DNA of 64,000 nt, from NCBI RefSeq assembly GCF_022398325.1, contig NZ_JAKEVD010000002.1, positions 17,123 to 81,122 on the forward strand, in the 5' to 3' direction. Below are positions 52,584-61,772 of the stretch, one piece after another. This DNA comes from Shewanella sp. Isolate13. Its GTDB lineage: Bacteria; Pseudomonadota; Gammaproteobacteria; Enterobacterales; Shewanellaceae. A program made the translations under genes and the position numbers. The first letter of the stretch is position 1. Each line of letters opens with the position of its first letter. The notes below the pieces were generated by a model. It did no database searches. It was not told the DNA's origin and saw only the letters and a program-made list of their open reading frames with translations.

Positions 52584-53561
52584 TTAAATCACTCCCGCTT
52601 TAACCATGTCGAGCATGTTCAATGCGCCAACGGGTTGCTGCTGTTCATTAATTACCACTAGGCCGTTAATGTTTTTGGTGTCCATCACTTTTAGTGCTTC
52701 GGCCGCCAATACATTTTCGGTAATAGTGACGCAGCCTTTAGTCATTACTTCGGCAATTGGAGTGGTGCGTAAGTTGACTTCGGCATCGATAACGCGGCGC
52801 AGATCGCCATCGGTGAAGATACCGACTAAGGTGTTGCTGCTGTCGACCACAGCTGTCATACCTAAGCCTTTCTTAGAGATCTCATATAGCGCCTCGGTGA
52901 TACAGATATCATCTTGCACTTTAGGTAGCTCAACGCCTTTATGCATCACATCACTGACTTTTAACAGTAACTTACGACCTAAACTGCCGCCAGGGTGAGA
53001 TAGTGCAAAGTCATCCTGGGTGAAGCCGCGAGCCTGCAGCAGGGCAACGGCTAAGGCATCGCCCATGACTAAGGTTGCCGTGGTGCTTGAAGTTGGGGCT
53101 AGTCCTAGTGGGCAGGCTTCCTCTGGCACTTCGATGCAAAGGTGTAGTTGAGCAAGCTTAGCCATATTGGAATCAGGCTTGCCCGTTACCGAGATCATAG
53201 GCAGTCCCATGCGCTTAATGACGGGCATCAAGGTTAAGATTTCGCTCGACTCGCCTGAGTTAGAGATAGCGAGCACGATATCGTTTTCACTCAACACACC
53301 AAGGTCGCCGTGACTGGCCTCACCTGGATGCACGAAAAATGCCGGTGTCCCCGTGCTGGCTAATGTGGCTGAAATCTTGTTGCCGATATGGCCAGACTTA
53401 CCCATGCCCATCACGATGACTTTACCTGTGCATTGCAAAATTAATTGGCAAGCTTGGGCAAATTCTGAAGAGTCGACGTACTGATACAGATTATCGAGCG
53501 CTTGTTTCTCGATATCGATGACCTTGGTACCCCATTGGCGTAGTTGATGTTCATCTACCAT
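52584..53561 (-). CDS. kdsD: Arabinose-5-phosphate isomerase KdsD
   Basis: A 325-residue enzyme: SIS sugar-isomerase domain (about 40-180, GMGKSGHIGNKISATLASTG, HPGEASHGDLG, SNSGESSE) and two CBS domains (about 205-325, ITEALYEISKKGLGMTAVVD, NINGLVVINEQQQPVGALNMLD). It makes arabinose-5-phosphate from ribulose-5-phosphate, the first step of Kdo synthesis. It heads the kdsD-kdsC-lptC-lptA-lptB run. Confidence 0.96.
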   Translation of the reverse strand: MVDEHQLRQWGTKVIDIEKQALDNLYQYVDSSEFAQACQLILQCTGKVIVMGMGKSGHIGNKISATLASTGTPAFFVHPGEASHGDLGVLSENDIVLAISNSGESSEILTLMPVIKRMGLPMISVTGKPDSNMAKLAQLHLCIEVPEEACPLGLAPTSSTTATLVMGDALAVALLQARGFTQDDFALSHPGGSLGRKLLLKVSDVMHKGVELPKVQDDICITEALYEISKKGLGMTAVVDSSNTLVGIFTDGDLRRVIDAEVNLRTTPIAEVMTKGCVTITENVLAAEALKVMDTKNINGLVVINEQQQPVGALNMLDMVKAGVI

Positions 53562-53607
53562 TTCTTGGTCTCTCTTTAAATTGCTGCTTAACGTATCGCA
53601 CCTAGGA

Positions 53608-54567
53608 TTAAGATAAGAAAAGTAACGCTTGGTATGCGATAAATGTAATAAGTAGTACTACGCCATGCCAAGGTTTTAGCTGTTTGGCGCGTCCCGTTAA
53701 TAAGATCAGTATTGCAAGTGCACTGCTTGTTGCGAGCACCATATAAAAGTCACGAGTACTCGCCGCGGCATCTACGGCGCCTGGCGCTATGATACCTGGT
53801 ATAGCAAGTACTGCTAAAATATTGAATAAGTTTGAACCAACTATGTTACCGATAGCAAGGTCGTCTTCTTTTTTTAAGACACCGGCAACACAAGCGGCAA
53901 GTTCTGGCAAGCTGGTACCCACTGCAATAATGGTTAGGCCGATAACCAGATCCGATAGATGGTATGCCTTGGCGATCCCAACCGCACCTTGCACCATCCA
54001 GTCTGCCGACAGAGGTAATAATACCATGCCCACAACCAGCCATAAAATGGCTTTCGGTGTAGGCACATCGGCTGGAATTTCTTCTTCAGCATCTCGGGCC
54101 AAGGCATCACGATTCTTATTGGTCAATGCATGCCAAATCAGGTAGCCCATTAAACCGATAAACATCACCAACAAGGTGACACCCTCTATGCGCGTTAAGA
54201 AACCATCATGTAGGAAGTAGCCTACAATGACAGTGGCGACCAGCATCATTGGAATTTCGCGTTTGAGGGTTTGCGAACTGACGGAGATCGCTCCGAGTAG
54301 CGCGGTAATACCTAAGATCAAGGTAATGTTAGCGATGTTAGAGCCCAGAACATTACCAATAGCGGTATCTGTCATGCCATCGAGCGATGCGGTGGCTGCA
54401 ACAAACATCTCGGGGGCGGAGCTCCCCATGGCGACAATCGTTAAACCAATTAACATCGGCGGTAAGCCAAGGTTACGGGCGAAGGCTGCTGCACCATAAA
54501 CAAATTTGTCGGCACTCCAGACTAGTGCGCCTAAGCCTGCAACTAACAGAAAAATATTAAATAGCAT
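53608..54567 (-). CDS. Calcium/sodium antiporter (YrbG-like)
   Basis: A 319-residue membrane protein with ten to eleven helices and the two inverted alpha-repeats of CaCA exchangers: TIVAMGSSAPEMFVAATAS and, later, TIIAVGTSLPELAACVAG. Both repeats carry the acidic ion-binding residue. It lies 46 nt upstream of kdsD and divergent from mlaF, exactly as yrbG in E. coli. Ca2+/Na+ exchange is inferred from the family. Confidence 0.95.
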   Translation of the reverse strand: MLFNIFLLVAGLGALVWSADKFVYGAAAFARNLGLPPMLIGLTIVAMGSSAPEMFVAATASLDGMTDTAIGNVLGSNIANITLILGITALLGAISVSSQTLKREIPMMLVATVIVGYFLHDGFLTRIEGVTLLVMFIGLMGYLIWHALTNKNRDALARDAEEEIPADVPTPKAILWLVVGMVLLPLSADWMVQGAVGIAKAYHLSDLVIGLTIIAVGTSLPELAACVAGVLKKEDDLAIGNIVGSNLFNILAVLAIPGIIAPGAVDAAASTRDFYMVLATSSALAILILLTGRAKQLKPWHGVVLLITFIAYQALLFLS

Positions 54568-54655
54568 CGATTCTTAGTATGTTGGGATCTAGCCGCTTAT
54601 TTTCGCTGTAATTGAATTAAAATGAAAGTATTGAGGTGAGATAGTATCGATTTGG

Positions 54656-54684
54656 TTGTACCTCTTTGGTCAATTACGTACAAT
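54656..54684 (+). promoter_or_regulatory. Sigma-70-type promoter of the mla operon
   Basis: TTGTAC (54656-54661), a 17-nt spacer and TACAAT (54679-54684) match the -35/-10 pattern 4/6 and 5/6, about 60 nt ahead of the mlaF start. Confidence 0.55.
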
Positions 54685-54743
54685 TTCTCCCTTTCCTGTA
54701 CGGAAAATGGAAGTTTCCACAATTTTAGATGCAGGGCACTTGC

Positions 54744-55556
54744 ATGACTCACACCCCCAAAACATTGGTCGAAACCCAAAATATGGCATTTAGCCGCGGC
54801 ACGCATGTCATTTTTGAAGACGTGACGCTGTCGATCCCAAAGGGAAAAGTCACCGCTATTATGGGGCCAAGTGGTATCGGAAAAACCACCCTGCTTAAGC
54901 TTATTGGTGGGCAGTTAACCCCCGATAGCGGTTCGGTTAAATTCGATGGTGTTGACATACATAAGTGCAGCCGTAGTGAGCTTTTTGCCCTGCGCAAACG
55001 CATGAGCATGCTGTTTCAAAGTGGTGCACTGTTTACCGACATGAATGTCTTCGACAATGTCGCCTTCGCCCTCAGGGAGCACTCCGGGCTACCTGAAGCG
55101 ATTATTCGCCGTATCGTCTTGATGAAACTCGAAGCCGTAGGCCTCAGAGGCGCGGCGCAATTGATGCCCACGGAGCTGTCTGGTGGTATGCAGCGCCGGG
55201 CAGCCTTAGCCAGAGCAATTGCATTAGAGCCCGAGTTGGTGCTTTACGATGAACCATTTGCCGGACAGGACCCTATCTCTATGGGGGTGTTAGTTAAGCT
55301 TATTCGTGAACTGTCCGATGCGCTTAATCTGACCTCAGTCGTGGTTTCACACGATGTGGCTGAGGTGTTGGGGATTGCAGATTACGTCTATGTATTAGCC
55401 GACAAACGTATCATTGCTCACGGTACGCCAGAAGAGTTGCGTTTGTCTGAAGATCCAAAGTTAAGACAATTTATTGGTGGTGAGCCAGACGGTCCAGTGC
55501 CGTTTCATTACCCGGCAGAAGATTATAAGAAGGAACTACTCGGTGAGCTTGATTGA
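54744..55556 (+). CDS. mlaF: Phospholipid transport ABC ATPase MlaF
   Basis: A 270-residue ABC ATPase: Walker [12 protein letters not shown], signature ELSGGMQRR, Walker [15 protein letters not shown]-loop VSHD. The start at 54744 is chosen because AGGG lies 7 nt upstream. It powers the MlaFEDB complex that keeps the outer membrane asymmetric by returning phospholipids. Overlaps mlaE by 14 nt. Confidence 0.96.
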   Translation: MTHTPKTLVETQNMAFSRGTHVIFEDVTLSIPKGKVTAIMGPSGIGKTTLLKLIGGQLTPDSGSVKFDGVDIHKCSRSELFALRKRMSMLFQSGALFTDMNVFDNVAFALREHSGLPEAIIRRIVLMKLEAVGLRGAAQLMPTELSGGMQRRAALARAIALEPELVLYDEPFAGQDPISMGVLVKLIRELSDALNLTSVVVSHDVAEVLGIADYVYVLADKRIIAHGTPEELRLSEDPKLRQFIGGEPDGPVPFHYPAEDYKKELLGELD

Positions 55557-56328
55557 TCAAATTGCTCGATTAGGCAGGGCTAGTATTGAACTAGTGATAG
55601 GGCTAGGAAAAGCCGGTCTGATGCTATGGGGCGCAATAATGCACCGCCCTCGATTTCGAAAAGGTACGCCGCTGCTATTAAAGCAGCTATATGTGGTGGG
55701 CGTGCAGTCGATGGTGATTATCTTAGTCTCAGGCTTGTTCATCGGCATGGTACTCGCGCTGCAGGGCTATAATATTTTAGTGGGCTTTGGGACGGAAGAG
55801 AGCCTAGGTCCCATGGTCGCGCTAAGCTTGTTACGAGAGCTTGGCCCCGTGGTGACGGCACTGCTATTCGCTGGTCGAGCAGGTTCTGCGTTAACGGCAG
55901 AGCTTGGCCTAATGAAGAGTACTGAGCAGCTGTCGAGTCTTGAGATGATGGCGATTGACCCGCTGAGACAGATTATTGCGCCGCGCTTTTGGGCTGGTGT
56001 CATCAGCTTACCGCTGCTGGCATTGATGTTTACGGCTGTGGGGATCTATGGTGGACACATAGTCGGCGTAGAGTGGAAAGGCATTGATAGCGGCAGCTTC
56101 TGGTCGATACTTCAGGCATCGGTAGAGTGGCGGGAAGATATTGTTAACTGCATGATTAAGAGCTTATTGTTTGCGGTGGTGGTGACATGGATTGCGCTTT
56201 ACCGTGGTTATCATGTTATTCCTAACCCAGAGGGGATCAGTCGAGCGACAACTCAGACCGTTGTCCAGTCTAGCTTAGCGGTTTTAGCGCTTGATTTCCT
56301 ATTGACGGCGATAATGTTTGGCCAGTAG
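55543..56328 (+). CDS. mlaE: Phospholipid transport permease MlaE
   Basis: A 261-residue membrane permease with about five helices: [46 protein letters not shown] and [19 protein letters not shown]. The GTG at 55543 with AAGGA upstream is chosen, which gives the usual length; earlier in-frame starts lie well inside mlaF. Part of MlaFEDB. Confidence 0.95.
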   Translation: MSLIDQIARLGRASIELVIGLGKAGLMLWGAIMHRPRFRKGTPLLLKQLYVVGVQSMVIILVSGLFIGMVLALQGYNILVGFGTEESLGPMVALSLLRELGPVVTALLFAGRAGSALTAELGLMKSTEQLSSLEMMAIDPLRQIIAPRFWAGVISLPLLALMFTAVGIYGGHIVGVEWKGIDSGSFWSILQASVEWREDIVNCMIKSLLFAVVVTWIALYRGYHVIPNPEGISRATTQTVVQSSLAVLALDFLLTAIMFGQ

Positions 56329-56403
56329 TTGATATGACGATTAAGAGAGTTTTCTAGTCGTTAATTATTGTTTAGATTTATTGAATAGAGTGGTAAATGA
56401 GTT

Positions 56404-56874
56404 ATGTTGACAAGGAAAATTGAGATTCTAGTCGGTCTTTTTTTATTGTCCGGATTGGCAGCCTTTCTAGTGCTGGTGTTTAATGTGGCCAATGTTGAGG
56501 TTAAATCGGGCGATAGTAGTTATACACTATATGCCAAGTTTAATAATATCGGCGGGCTCAAGGTGCGATCACCGGTGAAGGTTGGTGGCGTTGTAGTGGG
56601 TCGCGTCAGTGCTATTGACCTAGATCCTGAAAAGTTGGTCCCGGTAGTGACACTTTCGATGGACAAGCGTTATCAGGATTTTCCCGAGACTAGCACTCTC
56701 TCTATTTTAACGTCAGGCTTATTAGGCGAGCAGTTTTTGGGGCTCACCCCAGGTTTTATGGATGATGATATTGAGCTATTAGCCGATGGCGATCGTATTG
56801 AAGATACCCATTCGGCGTTAGTACTAGAAGAGCTGATAGGCCAGTTCCTCTATAGCATGGGTAAAAAGGATTAG
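56404..56874 (+). CDS. mlaD: Phospholipid transport MCE-domain protein MlaD
   Basis: A 156-residue bitopic protein: N-terminal membrane helix (about 6-27) and one MCE domain (about 38-117, YTLYAKFNNIGGLKVRSPVKVGGVVVGRV). Hexamers form a hydrophobic tunnel for phospholipid. It follows mlaE by 75 nt. Confidence 0.96.
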   Translation: MLTRKIEILVGLFLLSGLAAFLVLVFNVANVEVKSGDSSYTLYAKFNNIGGLKVRSPVKVGGVVVGRVSAIDLDPEKLVPVVTLSMDKRYQDFPETSTLSILTSGLLGEQFLGLTPGFMDDDIELLADGDRIEDTHSALVLEELIGQFLYSMGKKD

Positions 56875-56906
56875 CCTTTTTAAGAAGAGAGTTGGAGAGT
56901 TAAAGC

Positions 56907-57566
56907 ATGTTTAAAGGTTTTTATCGAGCCGTAATGTTTGCCATGATGGCACTGTTAAGTGTTGGAGCTCAGGCTGCCGCAAGTACCGATATCGATCAAA
57001 CCAACCCTTTTACCTTGGTTGAGGCTGTCGCTAACAAGACCTTTGCTCGTTTTCATCAAGATGAAAAGCTGATTGCTGCCGATCCCGATCACCTAAAGGT
57101 GATCGTGACCGAAGAGTTGATGCCCTACGTTGACTATAAGTATGCCTCTTATAAGGTGTTAGGCCAGTATCTACGGGACACCACTAAAGATCAGCGTGAG
57201 CGTTTCGTAGAAGCATTTAAAGGCTACCTGATTTCGACCTATGCTCAGGCATTTACCGAATATACCGATCAAACAGTAGAATATGGCAGAGCCGAAGACT
57301 TTGCCGGTGAGAAGTTTGTGAGTGTCAATGTTCAGGTTGTTGAACCGGGCCGCCCAGCGATTAAGTTACAGTTTAAAGCCCGTCGTTTAAAAGATGGTAC
57401 TTGGAAAGCGTTTGACTTAATCGCCGAAGGCGTTAGCTTGTTATCATCGAAGCAATCAGAGATCACTAACCTTGTGCGTCAGCAGGGGATCGAGTCAGTG
57501 ATTGATATGCTGAAAGAGAAGACAAATCAACATATTGATTTGAACGCTAACGAGAAAAAGAGCTAG
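56907..57566 (+). CDS. mlaC: Periplasmic phospholipid shuttle MlaC
   Basis: A 219-residue periplasmic protein: signal peptide cleaved after AQAAA near residue 25, then the Tol-Tol-MlaC fold (LMPYVDYKYASYKVLGQYLRD, FKGYLISTYAQAFTEYTDQ, DLIAEGVSLLSSKQSEITNLV). It carries phospholipid between MlaA-porin and MlaFEDB. GAGAG precedes the ATG. Confidence 0.95.
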   Translation: MFKGFYRAVMFAMMALLSVGAQAAASTDIDQTNPFTLVEAVANKTFARFHQDEKLIAADPDHLKVIVTEELMPYVDYKYASYKVLGQYLRDTTKDQRERFVEAFKGYLISTYAQAFTEYTDQTVEYGRAEDFAGEKFVSVNVQVVEPGRPAIKLQFKARRLKDGTWKAFDLIAEGVSLLSSKQSEITNLVRQQGIESVIDMLKEKTNQHIDLNANEKKS

Positions 57567-57859
57567 TGGCAACATTTAAACAGCAAGGGATTAATTGCAG
57601 CGTATCGGGTCGGTTAGATCAGGATGCGGTGATCAGCCTATGGAGTGGACGCAGTCGTATTTTGGAGCCAGATACCGCATTTTTGCAGCTATCTGGTATT
57701 GAATATTGCGACAGTGCTGGCGTGGCTTTTTTACTGGAATTAGTCAGTATATTTGCCGCCAACGGGGCGACTTTGAAGTTAATATCGCCTTCAGAGCAGC
57801 TTAAGAAATTTATTATATTATACGATTTAAACGACTTCTTTATCGAAGAAGCTAAGTAA
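57566..57859 (+). CDS. mlaB: MlaB STAS-domain subunit
   Basis: A 97-residue STAS-domain protein (FLQLSGIEYCDSAGVAFLLELVSIFAANG). It binds MlaF and is needed for complex activity. GTG start overlapping the mlaC stop by 1 nt, so translation is coupled. Confidence 0.92.
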   Translation: MATFKQQGINCSVSGRLDQDAVISLWSGRSRILEPDTAFLQLSGIEYCDSAGVAFLLELVSIFAANGATLKLISPSEQLKKFIILYDLNDFFIEEAK

Positions 57860-57872
57860 GGTGAACAGTTCC

Positions 57873-58124
57873 ATGGAATGTAAAGAGATTGAGACCATCC
57901 TTTTAGACGCACTTTCTTTAGAGGAAGTAAAAGTGACTCAAGAGGGGACACACTACAAGATTATCGCTGTAGGTGAATGCTTTGACGGTATGGGACGAGT
58001 GAAGCAACAGCAGACAATTTACGGCCCATTAATGGCTCACATCACTAGCGGTGAGCTACACGCTATTACGATTAATGCTTTCACGCCAACACAATGGAAG
58101 CGTGAAAAAGTCTTTAATATGTAA
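57873..58124 (+). CDS. ibaG: BolA-family protein IbaG
   Basis: An 83-residue BolA-like protein (IAVGECFDGMGRVKQQQTIYGPL, ITINAFTPTQWK). E. coli IbaG is linked to acid stress and binds Fe-S glutaredoxin. The ATG at 57873 is chosen by alignment to that protein's length; a GTG at 57861 is possible. It lies between mlaB and murA, as in E. coli. Confidence 0.93.
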   Translation: MECKEIETILLDALSLEEVKVTQEGTHYKIIAVGECFDGMGRVKQQQTIYGPLMAHITSGELHAITINAFTPTQWKREKVFNM

Positions 58125-58136
58125 TCGCGGATTTAG

Positions 58137-59408
<1,272 letters not shown>

Positions 59409-59428
59409 ACTTTAAAGTTATACGAATG

Positions 59429-59466
59429 AAAAGCCATTTAAGTATTCACTTAGATGGCTTTTTTGT
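59429..59466 (+). terminator. Rho-independent terminator after murA
   Basis: AAGCCATTTAAGT and ACTTAGATGGCTT pair with one mismatch, followed by T-run, about 20 nt past the murA stop codon. Confidence 0.9.
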
Positions 59467-59549
59467 TTTATGAGCTAGCGCAAGTTGTAGCCGAATAAAA
59501 TAGGAAGCAGATCAAAAAATAGCCCGGAGCCAGATGCTATGTTGATGGT

Positions 59550-60944
59550 ATGCCTGTTTTTGTCACGTTTAACATCTACCTCTTCTACGGCCTCGTTTTT
59601 TTCTCGATGGGCTGTGCCGTGGTTTTTCGTAATTTTCGCTATAGCCAACTAAAGGTGGCACCAACGCTGTGGGCGTTGGCCGTGTTTGGTTTCTCCCATG
59701 CTTTTCATGAATGGTCTGAACTCTATGTGTTGATATTTTCGGATCATATCGCCCCTGAGTACCGCTTATTAACCCAATGGCTCTGTTTGGCTAAGCTATT
59801 TCTATCCTATGCCGCCTTGATGGTGTTTGCTTGGCAGATCTTAACTATCAGTAATAAGCGTCTTGCCTATATAGGTCATGGGCTGATCATTGCCTTAATA
59901 CTGAGTTACGCTTATATGCTGATCCCAGATCTGCATCACTTAGCGGTGAACAAAACCGGCTTTGAAGAAGCCAGTCGATATACTCGGATATTAATTGGCT
60001 TCGGCTCTGCGGCTTTGGCTGGTGTTGGTATGGTTGTTTACGGCAACAGTTTACGCCAAGAAGAACATGGCTATGGTTTTTACTTCGCACTGTGCGGCAT
60101 AGGTTTAATGATTTATGGTGTGCTCTCAGGGTTAGTGCCAACCGAATATCACTACAGTGTGCCTATCTATCGTACATTGGCGGGAGGGATCATTTTAGTC
60201 GCTCTATTTAAGGCGCTTAAAGTCTTTGATTTAGAGAAGGAGCACAAGACTGCCGCTAAACTGAAACGCGCCATCGAAGCGGATAAGTACAAGGCGATAG
60301 GTCAGCTGGCGATGGGAGTCGCTCATGAGATCAATAATCCACTGGCTTCGTCCACTTTGGCGCTGGATCTATTGGAGCGAAAGCACCCTCATTTGTTTGA
60401 TTCAGAAGCCAATTACCTAAGCCGTGTCCGCTTAGGGATTGAGCGCGCATCGTCTATCAGTAAAGAGTTGTTGAACTATGCTAGGCCAGCATCGGGGAAG
60501 CGCTGCTTCGTTGCCCTTAGCGAGGTGTTAGACTCAGGTGTGAAGTTACTGTCACATCGAACTAAGCAGTATAAGATCCAGTTGAACTGCAGTGAAAATA
60601 TCGTTTTATATGCCGAGAGGATCAAACTAGAAGAGCTGTTTATTAATCTATTGTGCAATGCCATCGATGCCTCACCAGCGAATAGCTCGATTATCGTGAT
60701 TGCTCAACAGGATGAGCAGAAGGTATGTGTGACGGTTGAAGACTTTGGTTGTGGAATGAGCGAAGAGTTGCTGGCGCGGTCAACAGAGCTATTCTACTCA
60801 ACTAAGGCTGTTGGCCAAGGGACAGGGTTAGGATTGGCAATTTGCGAACAGATAGTATCACTACATAATGGGAAAATGCGTATTGTGAGTAGCGAAGGAA
60901 AAGGTACGCGGGTTGAGTTGACATTTTATCGGGAGCAGCACTGA
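59550..60944 (+). CDS. Membrane sensor histidine kinase
   Basis: A 464-residue kinase with about seven membrane helices in the first 225 residues and no large periplasmic loop, followed by HisKA with phosphorylatable His259 in GVAHEINNPLA and HATPase_c (N box NLLCNAIDAS, G1 EDFGCGM, G2 GQGTGLGLAI). The many-helix input suggests a membrane-derived or lipophilic signal. Its stop overlaps the response-regulator start by 1 nt (TGATG), and an octaheme cytochrome gene lies downstream. Confidence 0.92.
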   Translation: MPVFVTFNIYLFYGLVFFSMGCAVVFRNFRYSQLKVAPTLWALAVFGFSHAFHEWSELYVLIFSDHIAPEYRLLTQWLCLAKLFLSYAALMVFAWQILTISNKRLAYIGHGLIIALILSYAYMLIPDLHHLAVNKTGFEEASRYTRILIGFGSAALAGVGMVVYGNSLRQEEHGYGFYFALCGIGLMIYGVLSGLVPTEYHYSVPIYRTLAGGIILVALFKALKVFDLEKEHKTAAKLKRAIEADKYKAIGQLAMGVAHEINNPLASSTLALDLLERKHPHLFDSEANYLSRVRLGIERASSISKELLNYARPASGKRCFVALSEVLDSGVKLLSHRTKQYKIQLNCSENIVLYAERIKLEELFINLLCNAIDASPANSSIIVIAQQDEQKVCVTVEDFGCGMSEELLARSTELFYSTKAVGQGTGLGLAICEQIVSLHNGKMRIVSSEGKGTRVELTFYREQH

Positions 60945-61582
60945 TGACCGCAATTTTGTTAGCGGAGGATGACAGAGAACTAAGCCAAAATATGGTTGAA
61001 ATTCTTGAGCTTGAAGGCTTTAACGTTACTGCGGTTGAAAGCGCGGAAGCCGCGATTAAGGCGAGTGAGACGCAACACTTTGATATTGCCTTGATGGACT
61101 TGTTGATGTCAGGAATGACTGGGGTTGAAGCCATCTCTAACTTAAGGCAAAAACAACCACTCATTGCCGTTATTATTATCACCGCCTATGCCACTGTCGA
61201 TACGGCCGTGGATGCCATGAAAAAAGGGGCCGATAGTGTGATGACTAAACCCTTTAAAAGCGATGAACTCATTGTCACCATAAGGCGAAGTCTAGCAGAG
61301 AAGCAGTTGTTTAAGAGCCGTGTCGATCTCGATCCGGATCTGGTTTATGGCGCACTGGCGAATGCTTATCGACGTAAAGCACTTAAGGTTTTGGCGGAAC
61401 ATAAGACACTTAAGTTTATGGATTTATGTCGTTTAGTAGAAATAGAGGATCATACTAAGTTTAACTTCCACCTGCGCCAGTTAAAAAAGGCCGGGCTTGT
61501 AACTCAAAATGAGAACAAGATCTACATTTTGACAAATACTGGACAATTTGTGATAACAAGTCATAACATTTCTCAAGACTAA
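60944..61582 (+). CDS. Response regulator with receiver and winged-helix output
   Basis: A 212-residue regulator: receiver domain (about 1-118, LLAEDDRELSQNMVEI, phospho-acceptor Asp52 in LMDLLMSG, switch Lys102 in TKPF) and a C-terminal about 75-residue domain resembling an ArsR/MarR-type winged helix (LAEHKTLKFMDLCRLVEIEDHTKFNFHLRQLKKAGLV). It is neither OmpR- nor NarL-type in output. It probably binds the repeat pair at 61617-61663 and controls the octaheme cytochrome gene. Confidence 0.88.
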   Translation: MTAILLAEDDRELSQNMVEILELEGFNVTAVESAEAAIKASETQHFDIALMDLLMSGMTGVEAISNLRQKQPLIAVIIITAYATVDTAVDAMKKGADSVMTKPFKSDELIVTIRRSLAEKQLFKSRVDLDPDLVYGALANAYRRKALKVLAEHKTLKFMDLCRLVEIEDHTKFNFHLRQLKKAGLVTQNENKIYILTNTGQFVITSHNISQD

Positions 61583-61616
61583 ATTTTCTATTTAAACAGT
61601 GTATTAGCTCATTTCT

Positions 61617-61663
61617 GATAACTATAGTTCACAACTCTCTGATAGCGGTGAACTCTAGTTATC
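61617..61663. promoter_or_regulatory. Paired palindromic boxes upstream of the second octaheme cytochrome
   Basis: GATAACTATAGTTCAC (61617-61632) and GTGAACTCTAGTTATC (61648-61663) form a 16-bp inverted repeat with one mismatch and a 15-nt spacer. Each arm itself holds a palindrome AACTNNAGTT (61620-61629 and 61651-61660) spaced 31 bp apart, close to three helical turns. It lies in the gap between the response regulator and the cytochrome. A hairpin terminator is the alternative, but no T-run follows. Confidence 0.6.
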
Positions 61664-61772
61664 TATCTCTTTAGTAGTAACTCTTCAATACTTGATGCAT
61701 GCCCAAAGAGGCATATCAGTCGCCACTCCCTGCAACGTTGGCGATATGAATAGCAATGTTGAGGATGAACTT

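Noticed and set aside
55474..55542. N-terminal extension of MlaE
   Set aside because: It lies in mlaF in another frame; the GTG at 55543 with AAGGA upstream gives the normal family length.
61692..61772. Earlier start of the second octaheme cytochrome
   Set aside because: The 27 added residues are not a signal peptide and would bury the lipoprotein signal; the ATG at 61773 has a ribosome site.
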